DNA of 64,000 nucleotides from Microbispora oryzae (GTDB lineage: Bacteria; Actinomycetota; Actinomycetes; Streptosporangiales; Streptosporangiaceae): NCBI RefSeq assembly GCF_017896165.1, contig NZ_JAFCNB010000009.1, positions 238,612-302,611 of the forward strand, written 5' to 3'. Under the pieces are notes generated by a model. The model saw nothing but the letters and a program-made list of their open reading frames with translations, searched no databases and was not told where the DNA came from. A program made the position numbers and the translations under genes. Below are positions 16,442 to 27,157 of this stretch, piece after piece; within the stretch, counting starts at the first letter, position 1; each line of letters opens with the position of its first letter.

Positions 16442-17137
16442 CTACTGTATCGGGTTTTCCACCCCGGTGTGTACTCGAAATGGCGCGCCGGTGGCCTTCC
16501 GGAAGACGCGGTCGGCTCCGCGCTCGACCGCGGGCAGCGTCAGGAAGATCTCCAGGATCCGGGTGAGCCGGTGCACCTCGGTACGGTGGAAGGCCGATCC
16601 CTCGGTCCGCGCGAGCGTCAGCGTCAGCGCGAGCGGGGGCAGCGGCGCCGTGATCACGTGCACGCCGGACGGCAGGGTGGCCGCCGCCGGCCGGGGCGGC
16701 GTCTCGTCGGGGAGGGGCACGTCGGCGGGCGCCCGCCAGCTGGAGTAGACGACCGTCCGGGGCTCCCGCTCGGTCGCGGCGGCGGCCCACTCGGCGCTGA
16801 ACAGGACGGGAATCGAGTCGATCAGTGTGGCCAGCGCCCGATCGCCCGCGGTGGTGAGGAACTTCAGGATCTCCAGCTCGGGATAGGTCCCCGGTGCCTC
16901 GCGGGTGGCCCAGACACCGTCGACCGTCACTCCGTCGACGCCGCGCAGCGCCTCGATCAGGTGGTCGCGGGGAGCCGTGTCCGGCCAGTAGACCGTGAAG
17001 TCGTCCAGCGCCCGGCCGTCGCCCCGGTCCAGCACGGTGACCTGCGTGATGTCGGCGCCGGCCGATCCGAGCGCCCGCGTCACCTGTCCGAGGGAGCCCG
17101 GCCGGTCGGGCAGGTCGATCCTCAGCCGCAGCAGCAT
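16442..17137 (-). CDS. ACT-domain amino-acid-binding protein
   Basis: A 231-residue protein with an N-terminal ACT domain: MLLRLRIDLPDRPGSLGQVT, then RALGSAGADITQVTVLDRGD, which is the ligand-binding loop of ACT folds. The C-terminal ~130 residues have no catalytic motif I recognise; ALATLIDSIPVLFSAEW and a second beta-rich part suggest a small-molecule-sensing domain. Stand-alone ACT proteins usually act as regulators or amino-acid sensors. It sits immediately upstream of the tRNA-Gly/Cys/Val genes, which may be co-transcribed. Confidence 0.8.
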   Translation of the reverse strand: MLLRLRIDLPDRPGSLGQVTRALGSAGADITQVTVLDRGDGRALDDFTVYWPDTAPRDHLIEALRGVDGVTVDGVWATREAPGTYPELEILKFLTTAGDRALATLIDSIPVLFSAEWAAAATEREPRTVVYSSWRAPADVPLPDETPPRPAAATLPSGVHVITAPLPPLALTLTLARTEGSAFHRTEVHRLTRILEIFLTLPAVERGADRVFRKATGAPFRVHTGVENPIQ

Positions 17138-17150
17138 GCCTGCCTCCAGA

Positions 17151-17189
17151 TGCCTCGTCCGGATGTCTCGTCCGGATGTCTCGTCCAGA
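17151..17189 (+). repeat. 13-bp tandem repeat (3 copies) between ACT and dus genes
   Basis: Three copies of tgYctcgtccgga in a row; the third has one further change. They lie in the 128-bp divergent promoter region between the ACT-domain gene and dus. They may be protein-binding sites or simple slippage. Confidence 0.6.
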
Positions 17190-17265
17190 TCAGGTTAACC
17201 AGGGCAAAAGCCGCACGTCCAAGCTCGTTGTCCCGCCCACGCGCCCCGGGCGGGAGAATGGACGG

Positions 17266-18378
17266 ATGAAAATCGGCACGTACGACGTCTGGCCCCCCGT
17301 GGTGCTGGCTCCCATGGCCGGCATCACCAACATCGGCTTCCGCACGCTGTGCCGGGAGCAGGGCGGCGGCCTGTTCGTGTCCGAGATGATCACGTCCCGG
17401 GCGCTGGTCGAACGGGTGCCGCTGACGTTCCAGATGATCCGTTTCGGCGAGCACGAGACCCCGCGGAGCATCCAGCTCTACGGTGTGGACCCCGCCATCA
17501 TCGGCAGGGCCGCCAGGATGATCGCCGAGGAGGACCTGGCGGACCACATCGACCTCAACTTCGGCTGCCCCGTGCCCAAGGTCACCCGGCGAGGCGGCGG
17601 GGCGGCCCTGCCGTACAAGCGGAACCTGCTGCGCGCCATCCTCCGGGAGGCCGTCGCCAACGCCGGGTCCCTGCCGGTCACGATGAAGATGCGCAAGGGC
17701 ATCGACGACGACCATCTGACCTACCTGGAGGCCGGCCGGATCGCCGTGGGCGAGGGCGTGGCCGCGATCGCGCTGCACGCCCGCACCGCGCGGCAGCACT
17801 ACGGCGGCACGGCCGACTGGGACGCCGTACGGCGGCTCAAGGAGGCGGTGCCCGAGATCCCCGTGCTGGGCAACGGCGACATCTGGAGCGCCGACGACGC
17901 CCTCCGGATGGTGGCGGAGACCGGCTGCGACGGTGTGGTGATCGGGCGCGGCTGCCTCGGACGGCCGTGGCTCTTCCGCGACCTCGACCGCGCCTTCGAC
18001 GGGTCACCGGAACGCGCGCGGCCCACCCTGGGAGAGGTCGGCGCGATGATGCTGCGCCACGCCGGGCTCCTGTGCGAGGTGATCGGCGACGAGCGGCACG
18101 GCCTGGCCGACTTCCGCAAGCACGTCGGGTGGTATCTGAAGGGCTTCGTCGTCGGCGCGGACAGCCGCCGGGCCCTCACGTCGGCCGGCACGCTCGCCGA
18201 GTTCGCCGAGCGGGTCGCCGAGCTGGACGCCGGCCAGCCCTGGCCGGACGAGGCCGACGGCCCGCGCGGCAAGAGCGGCGAGCGGTCGAAGGTCGCCCTG
18301 CCGCACGGCTGGCTCGACGACCCGGACGACACGGCCGTCCCCGGCGCCGGAGCGGAGGACGCCACCTCGGGCGGCTGA
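17266..18378 (+). CDS. dusB: tRNA-dihydrouridine synthase
   Basis: FMN-dependent reductase that makes dihydrouridine in the D-loop of tRNAs (370 residues). Motifs: VVLAPMAGITNIGFR at the FMN site, DLNFGCPVPKV with the catalytic Cys, RRGGGAALPYKRNL, MKMRKGIDDDHLTY, LHARTARQHYGG, and GNGDIWSADDA with VVIGRGCLGRPWLF at the phosphate-binding end. The length and C-terminal helical RNA-binding part fit the DusB type of Gram-positive bacteria. The ATG at 17266 has gggag about 9 nt upstream. The ~40-residue Asp/Gly-rich C-terminal tail is not part of the core fold. Confidence 0.94.
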   Translation: MKIGTYDVWPPVVLAPMAGITNIGFRTLCREQGGGLFVSEMITSRALVERVPLTFQMIRFGEHETPRSIQLYGVDPAIIGRAARMIAEEDLADHIDLNFGCPVPKVTRRGGGAALPYKRNLLRAILREAVANAGSLPVTMKMRKGIDDDHLTYLEAGRIAVGEGVAAIALHARTARQHYGGTADWDAVRRLKEAVPEIPVLGNGDIWSADDALRMVAETGCDGVVIGRGCLGRPWLFRDLDRAFDGSPERARPTLGEVGAMMLRHAGLLCEVIGDERHGLADFRKHVGWYLKGFVVGADSRRALTSAGTLAEFAERVAELDAGQPWPDEADGPRGKSGERSKVALPHGWLDDPDDTAVPGAGAEDATSGG

Positions 18379-18384
18379 GCCCGC

Positions 18385-20895
<2,511 letters not shown>

Positions 20896-21089
20896 CCTGC
20901 CCAAGTCGCCGCACTGTTTCGACCCGCCGGGCCCCGCCCGTCCCGATCGCCCGGGGAACGAACCCGGAACCGGTCGCCACACACCCGGAACGGCGCAGGA
21001 CGGGAACGGGACCGGAAAGGCCGGGCCCGGCTACCGCAAAAAGGTGTGGCGAGGGGAGTATTCGCAGGTCAAGCACACAAACTAGCGGT

Positions 21090-22265
21090 ATGGGGCAGAA
21101 GTGGGCAGAGGTCGTCGCCCGCAGCCGGGATCGGATCGTCGACCTGCTGCTGGCGCTCGCGATCCTCGCCTTCACGATCCCGCCGGCGTCCACCGGCGGT
21201 TTCCTGGCGCTCGTGGTGGCTCCCGCGCCGATCCGGGTCCTCGTGGCGCTCGCCACCGCCGTCGCGGTGCTCGCCCGGCGTCGTACGGCGTGGCCCCTGA
21301 TGGCGGGGGCCGTGGCCTGCGCCGCGTTGGCGGGATCGCTCGTGCCGCTGACCCTCGCGGCGTACTCGATGACGGCGCGGGGCACGGTGCGCCGCTGGCA
21401 GCGGGCGGCGGCCGGGCTGGCGGTCGTCTACGTGATCGCCGAGAGCGCCGGGCGGTACACGGGCGGGCAGGTCGTCATCTCCGCCGTGCGCGCCCTTACC
21501 CTGGTCTACGCCCCGGCGCTGGTCGGCACGTGGGCGCGGGACCACCGCGAGATGATGACGCGGCTGTGGCGGGAGGTCCGGACGCGGGAGGAGCAGGCCG
21601 CGTCGGCGGAACGGCGCCGCCTCGCGGGGGAGCTGCACGACTCGGTGACCCACGCCGTCACCGTCATGGTCCTCAACGCCGGCATGATCCAGGACACCGA
21701 CGACCCGGACGAGATCCGCGCCATGGCCGGGACGATCGAGGACAAGGGCGTACGGGCGCTGACGGAGCTGCGGGAACTGCTCACCTCTCTGCGGCGCAGG
21801 GACCTGCCGCCGTCGGCGGAGGGGTGCCAGGGCATCCCGAGACTCGTGCGGGAGAGCAGGGACGCCGGTCTGAAGGTCGACCTGTGCTACGACCTCGGCG
21901 ACCGGGAGCCGCCGCGCGACGTGGGTCACGCGTGCTTCCGCGTGGTCCAGGAGGGGCTCAGCAACGTCTGCAAGCACGCGCGGAAGTCGGACGTCAGGGT
22001 GCGGTGCCTGATGCGCGACGAAGAGGTGGAGGTGTCGGTGGTGAACAGCGCCGTCGACGGCGCCGTCGACGGCCACGTCGAGGGCCCCTGCTACCGGCGG
22101 CCCGGGCGCGAACGGGAGCCGGGCTACGGGCTGGCCGGGCTGCGGGAACGGGTCAGCGCGCTCGGCGGGCGGCTCACCTGCGGGCCGACGGACGAAGGCG
22201 GCTTCGCCCTGTCGGCGGTGATCCCGCTGTCGGCCACGGTGCCCCCGCCCGAAACCGAGCACTGA
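21090..22265 (+). CDS. sensor histidine kinase (HisKA_3 type), orphan
   Basis: A 391-residue membrane sensor kinase of the NarL/DesK class. Four or five membrane helices occupy residues ~15-150 and no large extracellular loop is seen, so the membrane itself or a small ligand may be sensed. The dimerisation/phosphoacceptor motif is RRRLAGELHDSVTHAVTVMV, His in bold position of the ELHDSVTH block. The ATPase part has ACFRVVQEGLSNVCKHARKS (N box) and GYGLAGLRERVSALGGRL (G box). No response-regulator gene is adjacent: the flanking genes are the helicase and a rhomboid. The ATG at 21090 lacks a strong ribosome-binding site. Confidence 0.88.
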   Translation: MGQKWAEVVARSRDRIVDLLLALAILAFTIPPASTGGFLALVVAPAPIRVLVALATAVAVLARRRTAWPLMAGAVACAALAGSLVPLTLAAYSMTARGTVRRWQRAAAGLAVVYVIAESAGRYTGGQVVISAVRALTLVYAPALVGTWARDHREMMTRLWREVRTREEQAASAERRRLAGELHDSVTHAVTVMVLNAGMIQDTDDPDEIRAMAGTIEDKGVRALTELRELLTSLRRRDLPPSAEGCQGIPRLVRESRDAGLKVDLCYDLGDREPPRDVGHACFRVVQEGLSNVCKHARKSDVRVRCLMRDEEVEVSVVNSAVDGAVDGHVEGPCYRRPGREREPGYGLAGLRERVSALGGRLTCGPTDEGGFALSAVIPLSATVPPPETEH

Positions 22266-22299
22266 CCCCGCGGCCGGGTCTCATCGGCCGCGCCGGGCC

Positions 22300-22989
22300 T
22301 CAGAGCCCGAGGTCCTCGATCTCCTTGAGCAGGGCCGAGCGAGGGCCGTCGGAGGCGGGCCGCCGGGCCCCGGACGGCGGTGGCCCGGAGGCGGTCCGGC
22401 GGTCGCGGAAGAGGTAGCCGCCCAGGATGCCGCCGGCGAACCCGAACAGGTGGGCCTGCCAGCCGATGCCCTCCGCGGGCAGCAGGCCGGCGAACTGGTA
22501 GGCGAAGCACAGGCCCATGACCAGGCCGATGACGATGTCGATCAGATGCCGGTCGAAGGCGCCGCGAACCAGGACGTACCCGAAATATCCGAACACGAGG
22601 CCGCTGGCCCCGGCGCCCACGGAACCGGGGGCGGCGGTGAACCACGATCCCGCTCCGCTGGCGACCGCGATGAGGCCGGTGACGCCCAGGAAGCGCCGTA
22701 CGCCCCGGTAGGCGGCCAGGAAGCCGAAGATGAACAGCGGCCCCGAGTTGCCCTCGATGTGGGCCCAGCTCCAGTGCAGGAGCGGCGCGGTGACGATGCC
22801 GGGCAGCCCCCCGGCGTCCCAGGACCTGATCCCGTAGCTGAAGCTGAGCCGGTAGCCGTCGGCCCAGTTGACCACCTGGATCACCCAGATCAGGGCCAGG
22901 AAGCCCACCATGACCCAGAACGCCTTGCGGGCTTCGGCGATCATGATCTCAGCGGTGCGGCCGTCGGTCACGGCACCTCTCCGTCCCAT
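22300..22989 (-). CDS. rhomboid-family intramembrane serine protease
   Basis: A 229-residue membrane protein with about six helices. The catalytic Ser lies in GAGASGLVFGYFGY (GxSG) and the catalytic His in GIGWQAHLFGFAGGILGGYL. The loop with LHWSWAHIEGNSGPLFIFG is the usual H-x-x-x-N region that stabilises the oxyanion. It cleaves membrane proteins within the bilayer; its substrate is unknown. The ATG at 22989 is listed; a GTG seven codons downstream is possible. The C-terminal ~40 residues are Pro/Arg-rich and cytoplasmic. Confidence 0.9.
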   Translation of the reverse strand: MGRRGAVTDGRTAEIMIAEARKAFWVMVGFLALIWVIQVVNWADGYRLSFSYGIRSWDAGGLPGIVTAPLLHWSWAHIEGNSGPLFIFGFLAAYRGVRRFLGVTGLIAVASGAGSWFTAAPGSVGAGASGLVFGYFGYVLVRGAFDRHLIDIVIGLVMGLCFAYQFAGLLPAEGIGWQAHLFGFAGGILGGYLFRDRRTASGPPPSGARRPASDGPRSALLKEIEDLGL

Positions 22990-23097
22990 CGCGATGACGG
23001 TCGATGACCCGGGAAAGATACCGCCGGCGGACCCGTCCGGACAGGCCGTCGCCGCCAGATCGCCGTTCGCCGCGATCTCGGGGGCGCCGGACGCCGC

Positions 23098-23649
23098 CTA
23101 ACCCTCGATCAGCTCCTCCGCCACGGCCAGGGCGGCCGCCACCCGCTCCTCGTCGGTGGCCTCGGTGTCGGGGGCGACGAACCACGCCATGTGCAGGGTG
23201 AACACCGCCATCGCCCGCTTGAGCGAGGTGGTCAGCGTGTCGCCCGGCTCGCCGAGCACCCGCAGGAGTTCCGTCGACCGCTCCCGGATCACCTCGACCT
23301 TGCTGTGGCCCCGCAGCGCGGTCTGGTTGCGCTCCATGAAGCGCATGACCGCGTGGTGGCGGGGCCCGGTCATGTCGGCCGCGTACCGGCGGAGGATCTC
23401 CCTGCGCGTCTCCGGACCGCGTGGCTGCCGGGCCGCCCATGCGATCAGCTCGTCGAGGGCGGCGATCCGGTCCTCGGTCAGGCTGGCCACGATGTCCTCT
23501 TTGGTGCGGAAGTGGTAATACAGCGCGGCCTTGGTCACGCCGAGTATCTCGGCGATCTCCCGCAGCGATGTCGCCTCGTACCCCTTCTCCGTGAAGAGCT
23601 GGAGGGCGACCTCCTGGATGCGGGTCCGCGTGTCTTTCTGTGCACCCAT
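23098..23649 (-). CDS. TetR-family repressor
   Basis: A 183-residue regulator. The N-terminal HTH is canonical: TRTRIQEVALQLFTEKGYEA, then TSLREIAEILGVTKAALYYH and FRTKEDIV. The ligand-binding C-terminal domain is variable. It is divergent from the MFS efflux gene at 23759, and the 109-bp gap holds two similar palindromes. This is the classical arrangement of a drug-responsive repressor controlling both itself and an exporter. The inducer is likely a substrate of that pump. Confidence 0.92.
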   Translation of the reverse strand: MGAQKDTRTRIQEVALQLFTEKGYEATSLREIAEILGVTKAALYYHFRTKEDIVASLTEDRIAALDELIAWAARQPRGPETRREILRRYAADMTGPRHHAVMRFMERNQTALRGHSKVEVIRERSTELLRVLGEPGDTLTTSLKRAMAVFTLHMAWFVAPDTEATDEERVAAALAVAEELIEG

Positions 23650-23668
23650 GCGTGGCTGTTCCCTTATT

Positions 23669-23688
23669 TACTTGACGGCCGGCAAGTA
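23669..23688. promoter_or_regulatory. TetR operator candidate 1
   Basis: tacttgacggccggcaagta is an inverted repeat (TACTTG...CAAGTA) located 20 bp upstream of the tetR start. It matches the second site at 17 of 20 positions when that site is read on the other strand. Confidence 0.7.
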
Positions 23689-23710
23689 GGGAAAATACCC
23701 TATGCCCGGT

Positions 23711-23730
23711 CACTAGCCGGTCGTCAAGTA
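23711..23730. promoter_or_regulatory. TetR operator candidate 2
   Basis: cactagccggtcgtcaagta, read on the minus strand, closely copies site 1. The centres of the two sites are 42 bp apart, four helical turns, and site 2 lies just upstream of the MFS gene. This suggests two dimers bound on the same face. Confidence 0.65.
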
Positions 23731-23758
23731 AGCTTTTTTACCACAAGGGGGCGCCTCC

Positions 23759-25354
23759 ATGACCGAGGCCGCGGCCGTGCCTGGGCGGTCGAAGGAAGTA
23801 ATGGCCGTCCTGCCCGGCCTGATGCTGGCGATCATGCTCGCCATGCTGGACAACATGATCGTCGGTACGGCGATGCCGCGGATCGTCGGCGAACTGAACG
23901 GTCTCGAGTACTTCACGTGGGTGACCACCGCCTACGTGCTCGGGACCACGGTGTCGACCCCGATCTGGGGCAAGCTGGGCGACCTGTACGGCCGCAAGAA
24001 CATCTTCATCGGCTCGATCGTGCTGTTCCTCGTCGGATCGGCGCTGTGCGGCATGGCGGGATCGTCGCTGCTGGGGGGCACGAGCGACGGAATGGCCGAG
24101 CTGATCGCCTTCCGGGCGTTGCAGGGCCTCGGCGCGGGCGGCCTCATGGTCAACGTGATGGCCATCATCGGCGACCTGGTGCCGCCCCGGGAGCGGGGCC
24201 AGTACCAGGGCATCATGGCCGCGATCATGTCGCTCGCGATGATCGCCGGCCCGCTCGTCGGCGGATTCATCACCGACAACCTCGACTGGCGCTGGGCCTT
24301 CTACGTGAACCTGCCTCTCGGCGGTGTGGCCCTCGTCTGGCTGATCGCCCGGCTCCACCTGCCGAAGCACAGGACCGAGCACCGCATCGACTGGCTCGGC
24401 GCCGGCGTGCTGACCGTCGGCATCACCGCGCTCGTCCTGATCACCTCGTGGGGCGGCCAGTCGCACGGGTACGCGTGGGGCTCCTGGCAGATCCTGTCAC
24501 TGGCGGCCCTGGCGCTGGTCGCGATCGCCGCCTTCATCCCCATCGAGCGGCGCGCGGCCGAGCCGATCATCCCGCTGCACGTCTTCCGGATCCGCAACTT
24601 CACGCTGATCTCGCTGATCGGCTTCCTGCTGGGCTTCGCGATGTTCGGGGCGCTCAGCTTCATCCCGCTCTACCAGCAGCTGGTGCAGGGCTCCACGGCG
24701 ACCAACTCGGGCCTGCTCCTGCTGCCGATGATGGCCTCGGCCATGGTCGTGTCCCTGTTCGTCGGCCGGGCGATCACCAAGACCGGCAAGTACAAGATCT
24801 ACCCGGTGGTCGGCGGCGTGATCATGGCCGTCGGGATGTTCCTACTGGGCCTGCAGGACGCCTACACCCCTTCCTGGCAGACGGGCGTGTTCATCGCCGT
24901 GCTCGGCCTCGGCATGGGCTTCCTGATGCAGACCACGATGCTGATCGCGCAGAACAGCGTCGAGCAGAAGGACCTCGGTGTGGCCAGCAGCGCCTCGACG
25001 TTCTTCCGCTCCATCGGCGGCTCGTTCGGTGTCTCGCTGTTCGGGGCCATCTTCAACAACCAGCTCGCCGCCAACCTGGCCGACCGGCTTCCCCCCCAGA
25101 TGGCCCAGGGCGTGAACCTGGAGGGCGGCCGGATGGACCCGGCCCAGCTCGCCCAGCTGCCCGCGCAGGTGAAGGTGCCGCTCCTGGAGTCCCTCGCAGG
25201 CGCCATCGGCTCGGTCTTCATGTGGGCGATCGTGTTCGCCGCGCTGGTCCCGGTGATCGCCGTCTTCGTGAAGCACGTGGCGCTGCGCAGCGGCGCCCCC
25301 GGCCAGAACCAGCCGCAGGAGGAGGCGGCGGCGCCCGTCGCCGCCTTCGACTGA
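23759..25354 (+). CDS. MFS drug efflux transporter, DHA2 (14-TM) family
   Basis: A 531-residue proton-driven exporter with fourteen predicted membrane segments. Family motifs: LDNMIVGTAMPRIVGEL (motif D1, with the first-helix Asp), GKLGDLYGRKN (motif A), and ALQGLGAGG-type motif B visible as FRALQGLGAGGLMVNV, plus GPLVGGFITDNLDWRWAFYV (motif C). It is closest in style to EmrB/QacA pumps. It is divergent from the TetR gene and probably repressed by it. A perfect 42-bp palindrome follows the stop codon and separates it from gnd. Confidence 0.93.
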   Translation: MTEAAAVPGRSKEVMAVLPGLMLAIMLAMLDNMIVGTAMPRIVGELNGLEYFTWVTTAYVLGTTVSTPIWGKLGDLYGRKNIFIGSIVLFLVGSALCGMAGSSLLGGTSDGMAELIAFRALQGLGAGGLMVNVMAIIGDLVPPRERGQYQGIMAAIMSLAMIAGPLVGGFITDNLDWRWAFYVNLPLGGVALVWLIARLHLPKHRTEHRIDWLGAGVLTVGITALVLITSWGGQSHGYAWGSWQILSLAALALVAIAAFIPIERRAAEPIIPLHVFRIRNFTLISLIGFLLGFAMFGALSFIPLYQQLVQGSTATNSGLLLLPMMASAMVVSLFVGRAITKTGKYKIYPVVGGVIMAVGMFLLGLQDAYTPSWQTGVFIAVLGLGMGFLMQTTMLIAQNSVEQKDLGVASSASTFFRSIGGSFGVSLFGAIFNNQLAANLADRLPPQMAQGVNLEGGRMDPAQLAQLPAQVKVPLLESLAGAIGSVFMWAIVFAALVPVIAVFVKHVALRSGAPGQNQPQEEAAAPVAAFD

Positions 25355-25384
25355 CGGACAGCTGACAGGCAACTGACTGACAGG

Positions 25385-25426
25385 CCGGTACGGCTCACGC
25401 CCCGCGCGGGGCGTGAGCCGTACCGG
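25385..25426. terminator. bidirectional terminator between MFS and gnd genes
   Basis: A perfect 42-bp inverted repeat (two 21-bp arms, no spacer bases outside the turn), beginning ccggtacggctcacgccccg. It lies between two convergent genes, 30 bp past one stop and 36 bp past the other. There is little T-run, as is common in high-GC actinobacteria. Confidence 0.85.
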
Positions 25427-25462
25427 TTTCCGCGCGGTCGCGCGGGGGCCCGGGAACCGGGA

Positions 25463-26896
25463 TCAGGCGGGGCGCTCGGCGCGGTCGCCCGACCAGTCGG
25501 TGTGGAAGACGCCCTCGGTGTCGACCCGCCGGTAGGTGTGGGCGCCGAAGTAGTCACGCAGCCCCTGGATCAGCGCCGCGGGCAGCCGGTCGCGCCGCAG
25601 GCCGTCGTAGTAGGCCAGGGCCGAGGAGAAGCCGGGGGTGGGCACGCCGATGGTCGCCGCCGTCGCCACCACCTTGCGCCATGACTCCTGCGCCTCCTCC
25701 AGCACCGCGGCGAAGGTCGGGTCCACGAGCAGGGACGGCAGCGCCGGTTCGGCGTCGTAGGCCGCCCGGATGCGGTCGAGGAACCGGGCCCGGATGATGC
25801 AGCCGCCCCGCCAGATCGTGGCCATGGCGCCGAGGTTCAGGTCCCAGCCGTACTCGCGGCTCGCGGCCGCCATCTGGTCGAAGCCCTGGGCGTACGCGAC
25901 CACCTTGGAGGCATACAGCGCGCGGCGCACGTCCTCGACCAGGCCGGAGTCGGCCGCGGTCCCGGACGGCCCGGCCAGCGAGCGGGCCGCGGCCCGCTGC
26001 TCGGGGTGCCCGGACAGGGCGCGGGCGAAGACGGCCTCGGCGATGCCCGTGACCGGGACGCCGAGCTCGAGCGCGCCCTGGACCGTCCACCGGCCGGTGC
26101 CCTTCTGCTCGGCCTGGTCGACCACCACGTCGACGAACGCCTTGCCGGTGACCGGGTCGACGTGCCCGAGCACCTCGGCCGTGATCTCGATCAGGTACGA
26201 CTCGAGGTCGCCCCGGTTCCACTCCCGGAAGACATCGGCCAGCTCCTTGGGGCTCAGCCCGAGGGCCTGCCGGAGCAGGTCGTACGACTCCGCGATGAGC
26301 TGCATGTCGGAGTATTCGATGCCGTTGTGCACCATCTTGACGAAGTGCCCGGCGCCGTCGGGGCCGACGTGGACGCAGCACGGGGTGCCGTCGACCTTGG
26401 CCGCGATGTCCTCCAGCAGCGGGCCGAGCGTCTCGTACGCCTCGGCGGCGCCGCCCGGCATGATGCTGGGGCCGTTGAGCGCGCCCTCCTCGCCGCCGGA
26501 GATGCCGGTGCCGACGAAGTGGAGGCCGCGCTCGCGCAGCGCCGCCTCACGCCGCCGGGTGTCGGCGAAGTGGGCGTTGCCCCCATCTATGATCATGTCG
26601 CCCGGTTCCATGTGGGCGGCCAGTTCCTCGATTACGGCGTCGGTGGACGGGCCCGCCTTCACCATGATGATCGCCTTGCGCGGCCGCTCCAGTGAGGCCA
26701 CGAACTCCTCGACGGAGCCCGAGGACAGGAAGGCGCCCTCGTCCTTGTACTGCTCCATGAATTCGTCGGTGCGGCTCTGCGTCCGGTTGTGCACCGCCAC
26801 GACGTGGCCGTGATGCGCGAAGTTGCGGGCCAGATTGCGCCCCATGGTCGCGAGTCCGGTCACCCCGACATCTGCTTTTTTCATGCCTCCAGTCAT
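25463..26896 (-). CDS. gnd: 6-phosphogluconate dehydrogenase (NADP+, decarboxylating)
   Basis: Third enzyme of the oxidative pentose-phosphate pathway: 6-phosphogluconate to ribulose-5-phosphate, CO2 and NADPH. The 477-residue length fits the long classical form. Motifs: GVTGLATMGRNLARNFA (Rossmann), HNRTQSRTDEF, whose Arg/Thr favour NADP, IIDGGNAHFADTRRRE, GISGGEEGALNGPSIMPGG, KMVHNGIEYSDMQLI with the catalytic Lys/Asn, and WRGGCIIRARFLD in the helical C-terminal part. The ATG at 26896 is given; the ATG four codons later gives the more usual MKKADVGVTG N-terminus, but ggagg then sits too close. Confidence 0.95.
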   Translation of the reverse strand: MTGGMKKADVGVTGLATMGRNLARNFAHHGHVVAVHNRTQSRTDEFMEQYKDEGAFLSSGSVEEFVASLERPRKAIIMVKAGPSTDAVIEELAAHMEPGDMIIDGGNAHFADTRRREAALRERGLHFVGTGISGGEEGALNGPSIMPGGAAEAYETLGPLLEDIAAKVDGTPCCVHVGPDGAGHFVKMVHNGIEYSDMQLIAESYDLLRQALGLSPKELADVFREWNRGDLESYLIEITAEVLGHVDPVTGKAFVDVVVDQAEQKGTGRWTVQGALELGVPVTGIAEAVFARALSGHPEQRAAARSLAGPSGTAADSGLVEDVRRALYASKVVAYAQGFDQMAAASREYGWDLNLGAMATIWRGGCIIRARFLDRIRAAYDAEPALPSLLVDPTFAAVLEEAQESWRKVVATAATIGVPTPGFSSALAYYDGLRRDRLPAALIQGLRDYFGAHTYRRVDTEGVFHTDWSGDRAERPA

Positions 26897-27004
26897 ATAC
26901 CCCAGGCGCGCCGTACGTCGGATCGGCCGGGCCCCTGCGAGAAGGGGTCGCGGCGGTTGTCGAGCCGCGGCCGGTCCGACCTGGCCGCCTGATGACGTAC
27001 CATG

Positions 27005-27034
27005 ACAAAACCCTTTAAACTCAGCGGGTTTTGT
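27005..27034. promoter_or_regulatory. AT-rich perfect hairpin upstream of the glycosidase-like gene
   Basis: acaaaaccc and gggttttgt form a perfect 9-bp stem around a 12-base loop containing tttaaa. It is an unusually AT-rich patch for this genome, lying between the divergent gnd and glycosidase-like genes. It could be an operator or a weak terminator; the sequence does not decide. Confidence 0.4.
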
Positions 27035-27157
27035 ATAGAGATGGCAGCCTGGTGGGCGAGGACGCTTGGAGTCTCCCCCGAACCTCTGTTATCAGGAGGG
27101 AACGCCCGGGGCCGGGCCGTCCACCGTCGTCGCAGTCGTCACACAACGGAGATCCAC

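Noticed and set aside
15960..16790. Long minus-strand frame through the first tRNA operon
   Set aside because: It is a read-through of tRNA sequence (typical translated pieces such as VAGSNPVF and SIPVSPT), not a gene; only the last 53 codons were kept as a low-confidence possibility.
27002..27157. N-terminal extension of the glycosidase-like gene
   Set aside because: The extra ~50 codons cover an AT-rich hairpin and low-quality protein (RGRAVHRRRSRHTT), and a good ribosome-binding site sits before the GTG at 27158.
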